From Comamonadaceae bacterium (GTDB lineage: Bacteria; Pseudomonadota; Gammaproteobacteria; Burkholderiales; Burkholderiaceae_C): a stretch of 64,000 nucleotides of DNA. Shown here one piece after another: positions 48,301-56,714 of this stretch. The notes beneath the pieces are model-generated. The model was not told where the DNA came from, ran no database searches, and saw only the letters and a list, made by a program, of their open reading frames with translations. Position 1 is the stretch's first letter, and each line of letters begins with the position of its first letter. The stretch is taken from positions 62,001-126,000 of the forward strand of contig CANCER010000002.1 in the NCBI GenBank assembly GCA_947375135.1, read 5' to 3'. The position numbers were made by a program, and so were the translations under genes.

Positions 48301-49430
48301 GGCGACCTAGGTTGCACCTGCGCATAGACCGCCAGTGTCTCCGCAATAACGCGTTGCGACGAAAACTCGGCTTCAGCACGCAAGCGACCCTTTTGCCCCA
48401 TTGCACACCTTAGGTTCCGGTTGACGATTAGTTTTTCCAATGCCGCTGCCAACGGTGCGCTTTCTTTTATCGGTACGAGATAGCCGTTCACTCCGTCCTC
48501 AACCACGTCACGACAACCTATGGCATCTGTAGTAACAATGGGCAGACCGGCTGCGGCAGCCTCCAGCAGCGACTTGGGTAAGCCTTCGCGGTAAGAAGGT
48601 AAGCAGACGATATGCGCTTGCCGCAACACATCAGCCACGTCGTCCCGCCATCCCCACCATTCCACACCGCTTTTGCCATTCCAAGACTGCAGGATCTCAG
48701 CAGAAATTGAAGCCGGATTGCCAGGGTCAGGGCTTCCCACCAATATGAAGCGTGCATCCACGCCCGATTCGTGTAGCAACTCTGCTGCGCCCAAGAACTC
48801 CATGATCCCCTTGTCGCGCAGCATGCGCGCAATCAACATGACAACAGGCACGCCGGCAGGCTCAGGATGGGGCTCGAACTCAGCGAGATTGATACCCGCA
48901 CCGCGGATCAACAAGGTATCCATCTTCCTAGCAGCACCTGCTATGACAAAGTAATTGAGGTCGTGCGCATTTTCAAAAATGACACGGCTGCCTTTTGGAT
49001 TCAGAAGCAAACGATAGGCCAGCTTGATCAGCGGGCGCAAGAGCCTTGCCTTTGTGTCTGAGGACGAAAAAGCGTAGCCCATACCGACTGGTGCATTCAC
49101 CACCGAAGCGATGCCCAACATGCGCGCGATCAAGGTTCCGTAAAAAATAGGCTTGGCCGCTATGTGGTGAACAATGTCGGGGCGCTCTTGCGCATAGATG
49201 TTGTATACGGATTGAAGCATCGACAAATCCCGCAGCGGATTAATGCTGCGGCGCTCAAAGTCGACAGGGATAAGCTTTAAGCCCGCATTGCGAATGTAGT
49301 CACCATGATTTTTTTCACGCGTAACCACCACCACCTCGTATCCTGCGTCTCGTGCAGCGACGGCCCTTTCAAGGAAGTGCGAACAGAAGAACCAGTCTTC
49401 CGATATGAAAAAGAGAATTTTTTTAGTCAT
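48297..49430 (-). CDS. glycosyltransferase family 4
   Basis: Starts at MTKKILFFISEDWFFCSHFL (377 residues; 16 extra codons upstream overlap the GT2 gene). GT-B features: HIAAKPIFYGTLIARMLGIA, VVMLIARMLRDKGIMEFLGA and LPSYREGLPKSLLEAAAAGL (E-x7-E). The relatives include PglA/WbpX-like enzymes adding the second sugar to a bacillosamine- or QuiNAc-type lipid, which fits its position next to the initiating transferase. Overlaps both neighbours by 4-8 bp. Confidence 0.88.
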   Translation of the reverse strand: MTKKILFFISEDWFFCSHFLERAVAARDAGYEVVVVTREKNHGDYIRNAGLKLIPVDFERRSINPLRDLSMLQSVYNIYAQERPDIVHHIAAKPIFYGTLIARMLGIASVVNAPVGMGYAFSSSDTKARLLRPLIKLAYRLLLNPKGSRVIFENAHDLNYFVIAGAARKMDTLLIRGAGINLAEFEPHPEPAGVPVVMLIARMLRDKGIMEFLGAAELLHESGVDARFILVGSPDPGNPASISAEILQSWNGKSGVEWWGWRDDVADVLRQAHIVCLPSYREGLPKSLLEAAAAGLPIVTTDAIGCRDVVEDGVNGYLVPIKESAPLAAALEKLIVNRNLRCAMGQKGRLRAEAEFSSQRVIAETLAVYAQVQPRSP

Positions 49431-50298
49431 GGCGGCGAGCGCCGTATTGTGCCAAACAGTGTGTGAGTTGTTGCTCAACGTTTTTGTTAACTGGCTCGCT
49501 CATGCGTGCAAAGAATAGTCGTTGCAGGCCTGGCAACGCGCATAAGCAATCGATAGACACCTTGGCCGTAGCAGACACGAGGGCTAGTGCTGCATTTTTC
49601 CACTCGCGCCGTTTGGCAAACAAGCTCAACTGGGCTGATAGCAGTGACCTCCGGGCGACTAAGGTGCGCCGCAGTTGAAACGGACCCTGGCGGTAAGCCA
49701 GCAACACATCCTCCAGGCAGGCAAAGCGGCTATGTTTACAACTGCGCAACAGCAGTTCCTGGTCTTCGGCCCGCAGGACCTCAGGCAATCGATACGCGTG
49801 CTGCAAGAACCAACTGCGTTGCCCCATCCAGCTGGGATGGGGCAACGGAATGTTGCGCCACGGCTGGGCGCACAGGCTCTCGTGGGACGCCCCAAAAGGA
49901 AGCAAGCCCATGCTTTCCCCTTGGTCCCGGAATACCACTGCGCGGCAGCCAACCAAGTCAACCTCAGGATGTGCTTGCAGGTAGGCAACCTGTTTTTCAA
50001 AACGTGTCGGAAAGCAGATGTCGTCAGCGTCCATGCGTGCAATCAAGCGACCCTTGGCGAGTGCAACGCCTTGGTTAAGCCTGGTCGGTAATCCAAGCCT
50101 GCGGGAGTCACCTAGCACTCGGATTCGAGAATCGCCAAACGACGCGGCGATAGCAGCCGAGTCGTCACTCGAACCGTCGTTTAAAAAGAGGATTTCAAAA
50201 TCCGAAAAAGTCTGCACTAGTAACGAGTGCAAGGCCAACCCCACGGTTACAGACCCATTGCAGCAAGGCAACAAGACGGATACTAAAGGCTCAATCAT
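49423..50298 (-). CDS. glycosyltransferase family 2
   Basis: A 291-residue GT-A protein with VSVLLPCCNGSVTVGLALHS, LFLNDGSSDDSAAI and RLIARMDADDICFPTRFEK (DxDD metal site). The ATG MIEPLV is preferred to a GTG three codons upstream. The C-terminal region (SLFAKRREWKNAALALVSAT) is amphipathic. Specificity unknown. Confidence 0.88.
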   Translation of the reverse strand: MIEPLVSVLLPCCNGSVTVGLALHSLLVQTFSDFEILFLNDGSSDDSAAIAASFGDSRIRVLGDSRRLGLPTRLNQGVALAKGRLIARMDADDICFPTRFEKQVAYLQAHPEVDLVGCRAVVFRDQGESMGLLPFGASHESLCAQPWRNIPLPHPSWMGQRSWFLQHAYRLPEVLRAEDQELLLRSCKHSRFACLEDVLLAYRQGPFQLRRTLVARRSLLSAQLSLFAKRREWKNAALALVSATAKVSIDCLCALPGLQRLFFARMSEPVNKNVEQQLTHCLAQYGARRHD

Positions 50299-50371
50299 GA
50301 CAGGCACCAGCTAGACAGCGAAAACCGCAAATTAAAAGCAAAATTCTTGTTCCAATACGCATTAACTTCAT

Positions 50372-51247
50372 TTAAAGGGTAACCCAACTCGGGGGCAACA
50401 AATCACACGTATCAACGTCGGCAGCAAACCACTTAGCAGGTGCAATGACGATTTTGGAATTGTTAGCATTCAACCATGCACCCCACCAGCTAAACGAACT
50501 GTTTGCAATTATATTGTGCTTACAAAGACTCATGAGACGCATATCGTTAAAACTATTAGCACCGGAATTATTGCTAACAAAGTGACAAGGGGCTGAGGGA
50601 CTAATATTCGCCTTTGCCCATTCAATATCATCTGAAAATACAAAGAATTCAGGGCTTGAAATACGCGCCATTATGTAACGTGTGGCTGAAGTGAAGTATT
50701 CGACAGAACACGCACCATGATAAGCGACATTTTTGGTGCTAATAAAATCACCTCGGCGCACATGGATACTTATTGAGTTTACTCTGGAAATCAGTTCGGT
50801 CCATTTTACATTTTCAGGATTTATAATAGACCCAAACTTAAAGCTCTCTCTTACTTCATTAGCATAATTCATAAAATACTTTTCCGACTGCCAATAGCCG
50901 CTCAAATATCCACAATCGGAGACTTTCGACTCGAGATCGGTATACGGAAAACCCGATTCCATGAGAAGGGAAGACTTGCGTAATGGCGTCATCCAGACCC
51001 GCTTCAAAATTCTTCTCACAAGAGGCGAATATTGCCAACCCAAAATGTCCTTCAGGTCTTGTTCAGATGCTAAAGCACTTTGCGATTTAAAAACTCTTTC
51101 AAGCTCATAACCATGATGCTGCGAATAACTGGAGAAGCCGGAAACGTCCAGCTTAAAATTCATATTTCTGCTTCGCGCCAATGCCAAGCCCGCAGCGTAC
51201 TGAAACATCTGATTTCCAAGACCGCCGATAATTTCGGAAACAATCAT
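50372..51247 (-). CDS. alpha-1,2-fucosyltransferase-like (GT11)
   Basis: A 291-residue enzyme starting MIVSEIIGGLGNQMFQYAAG, the GT11 N-terminal signature. It also has ISIHVRRGDFISTKN (HxRRxD GDP-fucose site) and NIIANSSFSWWGAWLNANN. It would transfer fucose from the GDP-L-fucose made by gmd/fcl 6 kb downstream in the same module. AT-richer than those genes. The upstream frame of 14 codons overlaps the flippase gene and is not used. Confidence 0.92.
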   Translation of the reverse strand: MIVSEIIGGLGNQMFQYAAGLALARSRNMNFKLDVSGFSSYSQHHGYELERVFKSQSALASEQDLKDILGWQYSPLVRRILKRVWMTPLRKSSLLMESGFPYTDLESKVSDCGYLSGYWQSEKYFMNYANEVRESFKFGSIINPENVKWTELISRVNSISIHVRRGDFISTKNVAYHGACSVEYFTSATRYIMARISSPEFFVFSDDIEWAKANISPSAPCHFVSNNSGANSFNDMRLMSLCKHNIIANSSFSWWGAWLNANNSKIVIAPAKWFAADVDTCDLLPPSWVTL

Positions 51248-51251
51248 AATT

Positions 51252-52739
51252 TTATACCGAGCCCAATTTGGATTCGAGCAGTCTTCCAAGTGCGTGATTA
51301 CGCCTAAGAACTATAGCCGCCAATAAGCAACTGATGACGCCTCCGATGAAAACCGTCAACATGTTATGAAGCAGATCTCCGCCAGGAATCGGATAATAAA
51401 TTGATACCCATGTGCACAGGCCCATTATCAGAAATCCAAAAATGTATCGAGGCACATCGACTGATACAAAAATAATTCTCTGCATAAAAAAAATCATGGT
51501 GCAAACGGTCATCGCCCCTGCCACTACAAGTGAAATTGCCAGCGCAGTAATACTATGAAAATACCAATTCGAAAGCCATGCGCCAATCAGCACGACAACT
51601 GCACCCAATGCATAAGGCGGTATCAAACCACGCGTTCGGCGAATTGCACGGGCAGAATTTGACCACAAGTTAGTTGTGCAACGTGCGTATTCAATCAATG
51701 CACCAAATATTACATACCTTGTTGCAATATGGTAACGGGAGTCAGTTAGTATTTCAAGCAGTGCTGCGGAACAAACAGCATTGAACCCAGCCCAAATGGC
51801 ATATATCGGTGCAAGTACATTCATCAAGTCAGAGAGTGCCACACTTATTTGCATATCTGACTTTGCATCAGAAATACACCGAGAAAAATAAGGATAAAGA
51901 AACTGCATGGCGAGAGACTCAACAATTGCAGCCAATTGGCTTGTTATTCCAAGACCAACTGCAATATACCCGAGCTCTTTTGCCCCCCATATACTATCGA
52001 TCCAAAATTTGTACCCCGTATATTGAAGCCACATGAAGCCTGTTGCTGCGGCCAAAGGTACACAAAAGGCAAGAAATGTCGATCTACTCAAAAAATCAGA
52101 AAGGGGGAGATTTTTATTTGCATCAGCGATCATATTAGCTCCACGAGCAAGTGCACGCTTTGCGAAATATGCACCGACTGCAGCACCAAACGCCTGGCCT
52201 AATATCCAGTAAATTGCACCTTTATTAAAAAAAGTGAGTGCAACTGAAGTACCTAGACTAAGCAAGACCGTCAAGATTGCAAAAAATGCACTTTGAATAC
52301 GATACCCGAGCACATTCAGTAGGGTTACGTACATCATATTGGACGTAGCCACGTAAACGATGCTGGCAACGATCAAGCCAGCAGCCAGTCGCTTTGCAAT
52401 CGATGCATCACCCATAGAGTCAAATTCTATTGCCCATCCGAAAACCACAAGGAAAATAAAAAATGACACATAAAGAACATATTTCTCAAATTTCTTCATG
52501 TACGCCAATAGCTGACCGCCATCCCACCATGCGTGAGCATGCCTAAATACATGTTGATCAAGAGGATTAATTAAAAACAAACCACAAAAGGTTTGAAAGC
52601 CAATAAGCAAGACCCATTGCCCATAATCCAATGGCGCAAGTAGCGCAGTCATAATTCGTACACTGATTATTGCAATTAACGCCGTCAGTACACGACTCAC
52701 CATAACGACAAAAAAATCTCGACCCAAGAAAGCACTCAT
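51252..52739 (-). CDS. Wzx-type oligosaccharide flippase
   Basis: A 495-residue membrane protein with about 12-14 TM helices and the polysaccharide-transporter N-terminal pattern (FFVVMVSRVLTALIAIISVR, then IMTALLAPLDYGQWVLLIGF). It likely turns lipid-linked repeat units across the inner membrane. It is the only flippase in the window; no Wzy-like polymerase accompanies it. It sits 4 bp before the fucosyltransferase gene. Confidence 0.85.
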   Translation of the reverse strand: MSAFLGRDFFVVMVSRVLTALIAIISVRIMTALLAPLDYGQWVLLIGFQTFCGLFLINPLDQHVFRHAHAWWDGGQLLAYMKKFEKYVLYVSFFIFLVVFGWAIEFDSMGDASIAKRLAAGLIVASIVYVATSNMMYVTLLNVLGYRIQSAFFAILTVLLSLGTSVALTFFNKGAIYWILGQAFGAAVGAYFAKRALARGANMIADANKNLPLSDFLSRSTFLAFCVPLAAATGFMWLQYTGYKFWIDSIWGAKELGYIAVGLGITSQLAAIVESLAMQFLYPYFSRCISDAKSDMQISVALSDLMNVLAPIYAIWAGFNAVCSAALLEILTDSRYHIATRYVIFGALIEYARCTTNLWSNSARAIRRTRGLIPPYALGAVVVLIGAWLSNWYFHSITALAISLVVAGAMTVCTMIFFMQRIIFVSVDVPRYIFGFLIMGLCTWVSIYYPIPGGDLLHNMLTVFIGGVISCLLAAIVLRRNHALGRLLESKLGSV

Positions 52740-52772
52740 TAGATTATTTTGATGAATACGTAACCACTAGCA

Positions 52773-53720
52773 TCACTTCAATAAGTATCTTATTAATGCC
52801 TGCGCCCGTAATGGCAAAGCCGCATAAACCCTATTCGGCAGCCGAGAAAAATAGACATCCTTATAATCCATCCAAAAAGGCAAAACTGTATCCGAAATAT
52901 ATACGTTCTCAGCATCTTCAAAATGCAAATCTTCATATTTGAAAATTTTGTATCGCTCAAACAAACGATACCAGGTTTTTTTTGTTTCAGGATGCGATTT
53001 TAGTTTATGTTCATTTTTTTTAAACAAATACACATGCTCCATCAAATCAATAAGATCATTATCTTTACACAACTCAGTGACTTGATGCGCTGCATTTGTT
53101 GGTGTACAGATCAGTATTTCATTTGTGTATGCAAAATTGCCATTTAATTGCAGAATTCGTATGTAAAAATCAATATCAACCAGCCATTTCATTCGCTCAT
53201 CATATTGAACACCGAGGCCATTCCTATATATCGTGGCACTTGGGGCTCCAAAAACATTTCCAAAAAACAAGAACTCAGGCATGCTAGTGATATTCGCACA
53301 ATCCACAGCCTTAAGAATATTATTTCGGTTACGACCACCCACTACATCACTAACTAGGCTCGACCCAATAGCAATATTTGCTTTTGGGTTTTTATCAAGC
53401 ATTTCAACCATTGCCCGCAAAGCCCCAGGATGACTAAATTTATCATCATGGTGTAGCAGTTTTATGTACTCGCCTTTTGCAAGGCTCACCGCTTCATTCC
53501 AATTTGCAGGCGACCCCAAAGGGTTAGTATTACGATGATATGTAATATTCTGCACAACCGAAAATTCTCTTAATAAAACCTCAATTGAATCATCGGGCGT
53601 GTCGTCTGATACAACTATTTCATAATCGATAAAATCTTGTATTAATATTGAGTCCAAGGCTTTTCGAAAGTACTCAACCTGTTTGTAGGCAGGTATGCAG
53701 ATAGAGACTTTGGGAGACAT
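52773..53720 (-). CDS. glycosyltransferase family 2
   Basis: A 315-residue GT-A enzyme: VSICIPAYKQVEYFRKALDS, VVSDDTPDDSIEVL, EYIKLLHHDDKFSHPGALRA (acidic metal site) and KWLVDIDFYIRILQ. The ATG shares a base with the methyltransferase stop (TAATG). AT-rich, like its neighbours. Sugar specificity unknown. Confidence 0.9.
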   Translation of the reverse strand: MSPKVSICIPAYKQVEYFRKALDSILIQDFIDYEIVVSDDTPDDSIEVLLREFSVVQNITYHRNTNPLGSPANWNEAVSLAKGEYIKLLHHDDKFSHPGALRAMVEMLDKNPKANIAIGSSLVSDVVGGRNRNNILKAVDCANITSMPEFLFFGNVFGAPSATIYRNGLGVQYDERMKWLVDIDFYIRILQLNGNFAYTNEILICTPTNAAHQVTELCKDNDLIDLMEHVYLFKKNEHKLKSHPETKKTWYRLFERYKIFKYEDLHFEDAENVYISDTVLPFWMDYKDVYFSRLPNRVYAALPLRAQALIRYLLK

Positions 53721-54541
53721 TACGCTCCTCTATATTTTCGTACCAAGCGCATAACCCAAGGCCAGGCAACTAACGATTCAAAAATTATTTTCAACGGACC
53801 GGCACCATGGTAGCTTATTTCAACGTCAATCGAAGTAGCTCGGCTTAATGCAAATAAGTATTGGTAGGCTCTGGCCTCTCGATTCAATGCGAGCGATATT
53901 ATTCTGAATGGATTGGAGGCTAACTCTTTACGAGAGAACTCCGTGCGATAAAAACTGCGGCCAAGGATGCTTATATTTTCAACTTTTATTGCTAAGCCTT
54001 CAAAAAGACTCAACGCTGAGGACAAGGTGAAAAATCGGAGATGGGTTCGCTCAAGCAACCCTGAGTCAACGTAGCTAAATCTTCCATTCATCAACGCTAA
54101 TCGCACTCCACCGAACGCGACATTCGGGACTGATATGAGTATTTTTACCTCATCACCAAGACAGTCCAAAATCTCTGACATGAATGCCATTGGGTCGGGC
54201 GTATGTTCCATAACATCTGCAAGAACTACATAGTCATAGTTTTCTTCTTTAATTTTCGCAATGAATTCGCCCGCATATCCGACATAGAGGTGGCGGTAAA
54301 GTGGCAAGGCGAAACTTGCTGCAAAACGATTTGGCTCGACACCGTCTATTACAACACTCTTCCCAGCTCGCACAAGCAGTCGCGCCAGCACACCACTACC
54401 TGCCCCGACGTCCAAGATTTTGCTCCCATCGGGAATAATCTTTGATATCAGGCCAAGTGGGTGTGCTGCATCTGTAATTATTGATTCAATTACTGAATCA
54501 CCTATAGCATAGTTTTTTTCCGGTCTAGAAAACATCGTCAT
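53720..54541 (-). CDS. class I SAM methyltransferase
   Basis: A 273-residue protein with SKILDVGAGSGVLARLLVRA (SAM loop), DGVEPNRFAASFA, DYVVLADVMEHTPDPMAFMS and VKILISVPNVAFGGVRLALM. It is the first gene of the third glycan module; its promoter should lie just upstream of 54541. Probably methylates a sugar of the oligosaccharide, but the target is not evident. Confidence 0.83.
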   Translation of the reverse strand: MTMFSRPEKNYAIGDSVIESIITDAAHPLGLISKIIPDGSKILDVGAGSGVLARLLVRAGKSVVIDGVEPNRFAASFALPLYRHLYVGYAGEFIAKIKEENYDYVVLADVMEHTPDPMAFMSEILDCLGDEVKILISVPNVAFGGVRLALMNGRFSYVDSGLLERTHLRFFTLSSALSLFEGLAIKVENISILGRSFYRTEFSRKELASNPFRIISLALNREARAYQYLFALSRATSIDVEISYHGAGPLKIIFESLVAWPWVMRLVRKYRGA

Positions 54542-54965
54542 TTTATTATATTACACGCAGTTATTTTTTCATCAAGAATTGACTTAGCAATACAACGACA
54601 AAGCCATCGTCTACAAAATATTAATTCATCCCGCATAAAATAAAAAGCAATTTAAATCATCTTGGAAATCTTAATTTTCTAAACTAAGCTCCAATTAAAC
54701 GCATGAAATAGAAATTCGCCAAATACTCATCTACTGCACCTCATTACCTTCAATCGCCCATCAAGACAATCAAATTAGGTAGCGCGAGATTAATATTTAA
54801 GGCATATTAGAAAGGAAGCTACAAAAATCAATTTATTAGAAAAATATTCACGATCAACTTGTGAATATTTTTAGTGGCTTTGATGTGAGGGCCGTTCGGC
54901 ACTTCGAGCGACAACATCACCTGCAAGATTTACATTAATCTGGAGAGAGCATAGCTTACAACCGC
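54542..54965. other. AT-rich upstream region of the third glycan module
   Basis: About 420 bp without a credible gene. Base composition is very AT-rich and changes sharply at the direct-repeat copy beginning at 54966. It should contain the promoter for the 54.5-42.7 kb operon; many TATAAT-like sequences occur, so no single one can be named. Confidence 0.4.
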
Positions 54966-55160
54966 CTAAAAATGGATCCCCCGCATCATCTGCTGCAACG
55001 CCACCGCCTCCGCCTACGGCGACAGTTGCTGCTTTACAGGCTTCTCCACCGGCTTGGCCCCCTTGGCCGCTGGCGAATCCGGGAACATGCGAAAGCTGGT
55101 GTTCATGGCGATCTGGGCAATGCGGGGCACCAGGGCGTGCAGCACCTCGCCGGCAATTCC
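54966..55160 (-). pseudogene. duplicated 3' end of the fatty acyl-CoA reductase gene (copy A)
   Basis: This segment is nearly identical to 56525-56714, the true 3' end of the acyl-CoA reductase gene. It encodes the same tail (GEVLHALVPRIAQIAMNTSF, then RMFPDSPAAKGAKP) with one 6-bp difference and a few substitutions. It has no start of its own. The open frame that reads through it to 55235 is a fusion with unrelated sequence. Confidence 0.88.
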
Positions 55161-55191
55161 CGTTATGGGGCTACTTTGGGTTTCTCTGCCT

Positions 55192-56338
55192 TCATTCCAG
55201 TACCTTCCAATGGCCGCCTTTAGCCGGGCCAACACGAACCAATTTGCCGCTCACACGCAATTTTTGGACGAAACGCTGAATAGCACTTTCAGACTTGCCC
55301 AGCTGTTGGGCCAGCTCGGCGAGCGACGCCCCCGGCGTATCTGTGAGCCAGCCAAGGATCATGTCAGGTGTTTTCCCTGGCGTTTTCCCCAGCGTTTTCA
55401 CCGGCGTTTTTCCCGGCGCTGCTTCCAACGCACTGCCCTTTTTCAAGCGTACCAGTACGTCCGGAAGCGAAAAGGTCATGATGACAAAATCAGACTGCAC
55501 CCTCAACGTGGGGGCCGGGAGCTCTGCCTCCTGCATCAGGGCCGCAATTTTCAGGGTGCCGCGGCCACAGGTTTCTATCCGGCCCCGTCGGTAAAACCCC
55601 TTGGCGATCCGGGGGTTCCAGGGTTTGGATTCGTGCGGCAGGTAAAGCATCTCGAGGGTCAGCCCAAAGTTCAATTCACCAGGGGATCTCACTTCAAGCC
55701 GATCGTCATACAAGGCCACTGAAACCGAACCCGCTGGGTTGGAGTAGTCGCGATGAATAAAGGCATTGGCCAGCGCTTCACGCACGGCATCCACCAGCAG
55801 TGCATGAGTATCTACACGGGCTATTTGGCCGGGCACAATTTTTCCGGCTACGGTCATCCATGTAAAACAGTGCAACAGCAGCACGGCTAATTTAGTCGCC
55901 CTGCACTAACAAGCCCAGACCGCACAGCAAACCCATGGGGTCGCGCGTGCCAGGGTCTTCCATGCGGCCACGGCGAATGGCTTCTTCGGTGGTGACCACG
56001 AGTTCACGTGTGTCGAGCGCGTCGATAGTGCAAGTGCTAGCAGGTTGCATTTCCCAACGGTCGGTGTTGTGCAGGGATTCAACCAGCTACCGCTGGTAGG
56101 TGCTGCGGAGCATGACGCGGGTGGTGTTGAGCACCCGCTCGTAGGGAACACCACGAAAGGAAACAGGGCGTTGGCTTGCACGTTCAACGCGAGCAAGCAG
56201 CACCTCTAGCCTGGGACCATCTGGCTAGCCATGGCCATTGGCCAGCGCGAACAGGCTGCGGCAGGCACGGTCTTTCTCGGCAGTGGGCTTGTTGAGTTCC
56301 AGCGTCAAAGACTCGCCTGCGGCGATGATTACTTGGAG
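55192..56338 (-). pseudogene. AlbA_2-domain (COG2865-type) ATP-binding regulator, degenerate
   Basis: Joining three minus-strand frames gives most of an AlbA_2/HATPase_c_4 protein. The order is VIIAAGESLTLELNKPTAEK at the N-terminus, then VSFRGVPYERVLNTTR, ESLHNTDRWEM, TTEEAIRRGRMEDPGTRDPM with GLLCGLGLL, RAAVALF, VDAVREALANAFIHRDYS and LYDDRLEVRSPGELN, ending in a C-terminal winged helix (LAELAQQLGKSESAIQRFVQ). In-frame stops interrupt it after NGHG, STYQR and LVQGD, and a frameshift lies near 55860. Only the last 230 codons are open. Intact relatives act as DNA-binding/regulatory ATPases, sometimes in defence islands. Confidence 0.8.
55367..55414. repeat. four 12-bp tandem repeats (GKTP-like)
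   Basis: Four degenerate 12-bp units of the form RGYGTTTTYMCY run head to tail inside the AlbA_2 relic and encode GKTP-type tetrapeptides on the minus strand (GKTPVKTLGKTPGKTP). Such a linker between the ATPase-like and winged-helix domains is known in this family. Not CRISPR: no spacers. Confidence 0.8.
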
Positions 56339-56524
56339 GGCAGAGAGATTCACGACGAAGGACGATTCAATGAATGGACGCATCCACCATGCCGCGATGG
56401 CCAGCAACACAAATCTTCGAAGAACAAGGCATGCGGCAACGGTGTAATTGCGCCATCATTACCCACACGAGGCCAGCACGCCCGCGCTACTGCATCCGTC
56501 GAATTGCTACCAGGCGGCATCGGT

Positions 56525-56714
56525 CTAAAAATGTATCCCCCGCATCATCTGCTGCAACGCCACCGCCTCCGGCGACAGTTGCTGCTTCACAGGCTTGTCC
56601 CCCGGCTTGGCCCCCTTGGCCGCTGACGAATCCGGAAACATGCGAAAGCTGGTATTCATGGCGATCTGGGCAATGCGGGGCACCAGGGCGTGCAGCACCT
56701 CGCCGGCGATGCCC
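56525..56714 (-). repeat. direct repeat copy B (3' end of acyl-CoA reductase gene)
   Basis: Source copy of the ~190-bp direct repeat at 54966-55160, same orientation, 1.56 kb apart. The AlbA_2 relic lies between the two copies. The 186 bp from 56339 to 56524, between the relic and this copy, show no gene. Confidence 0.88.

Noticed and set aside
55014-55235. A 73-codon minus-strand frame reading through the repeated reductase tail
   Set aside because: Chance fusion of relic sequence with the duplicated 3' end; no family match for its first half.
55367-55414. Short tandem repeats as a possible CRISPR array
   Set aside because: Units are 12 bp, contiguous and in a coding frame; no spacers. They encode a GKTP linker.
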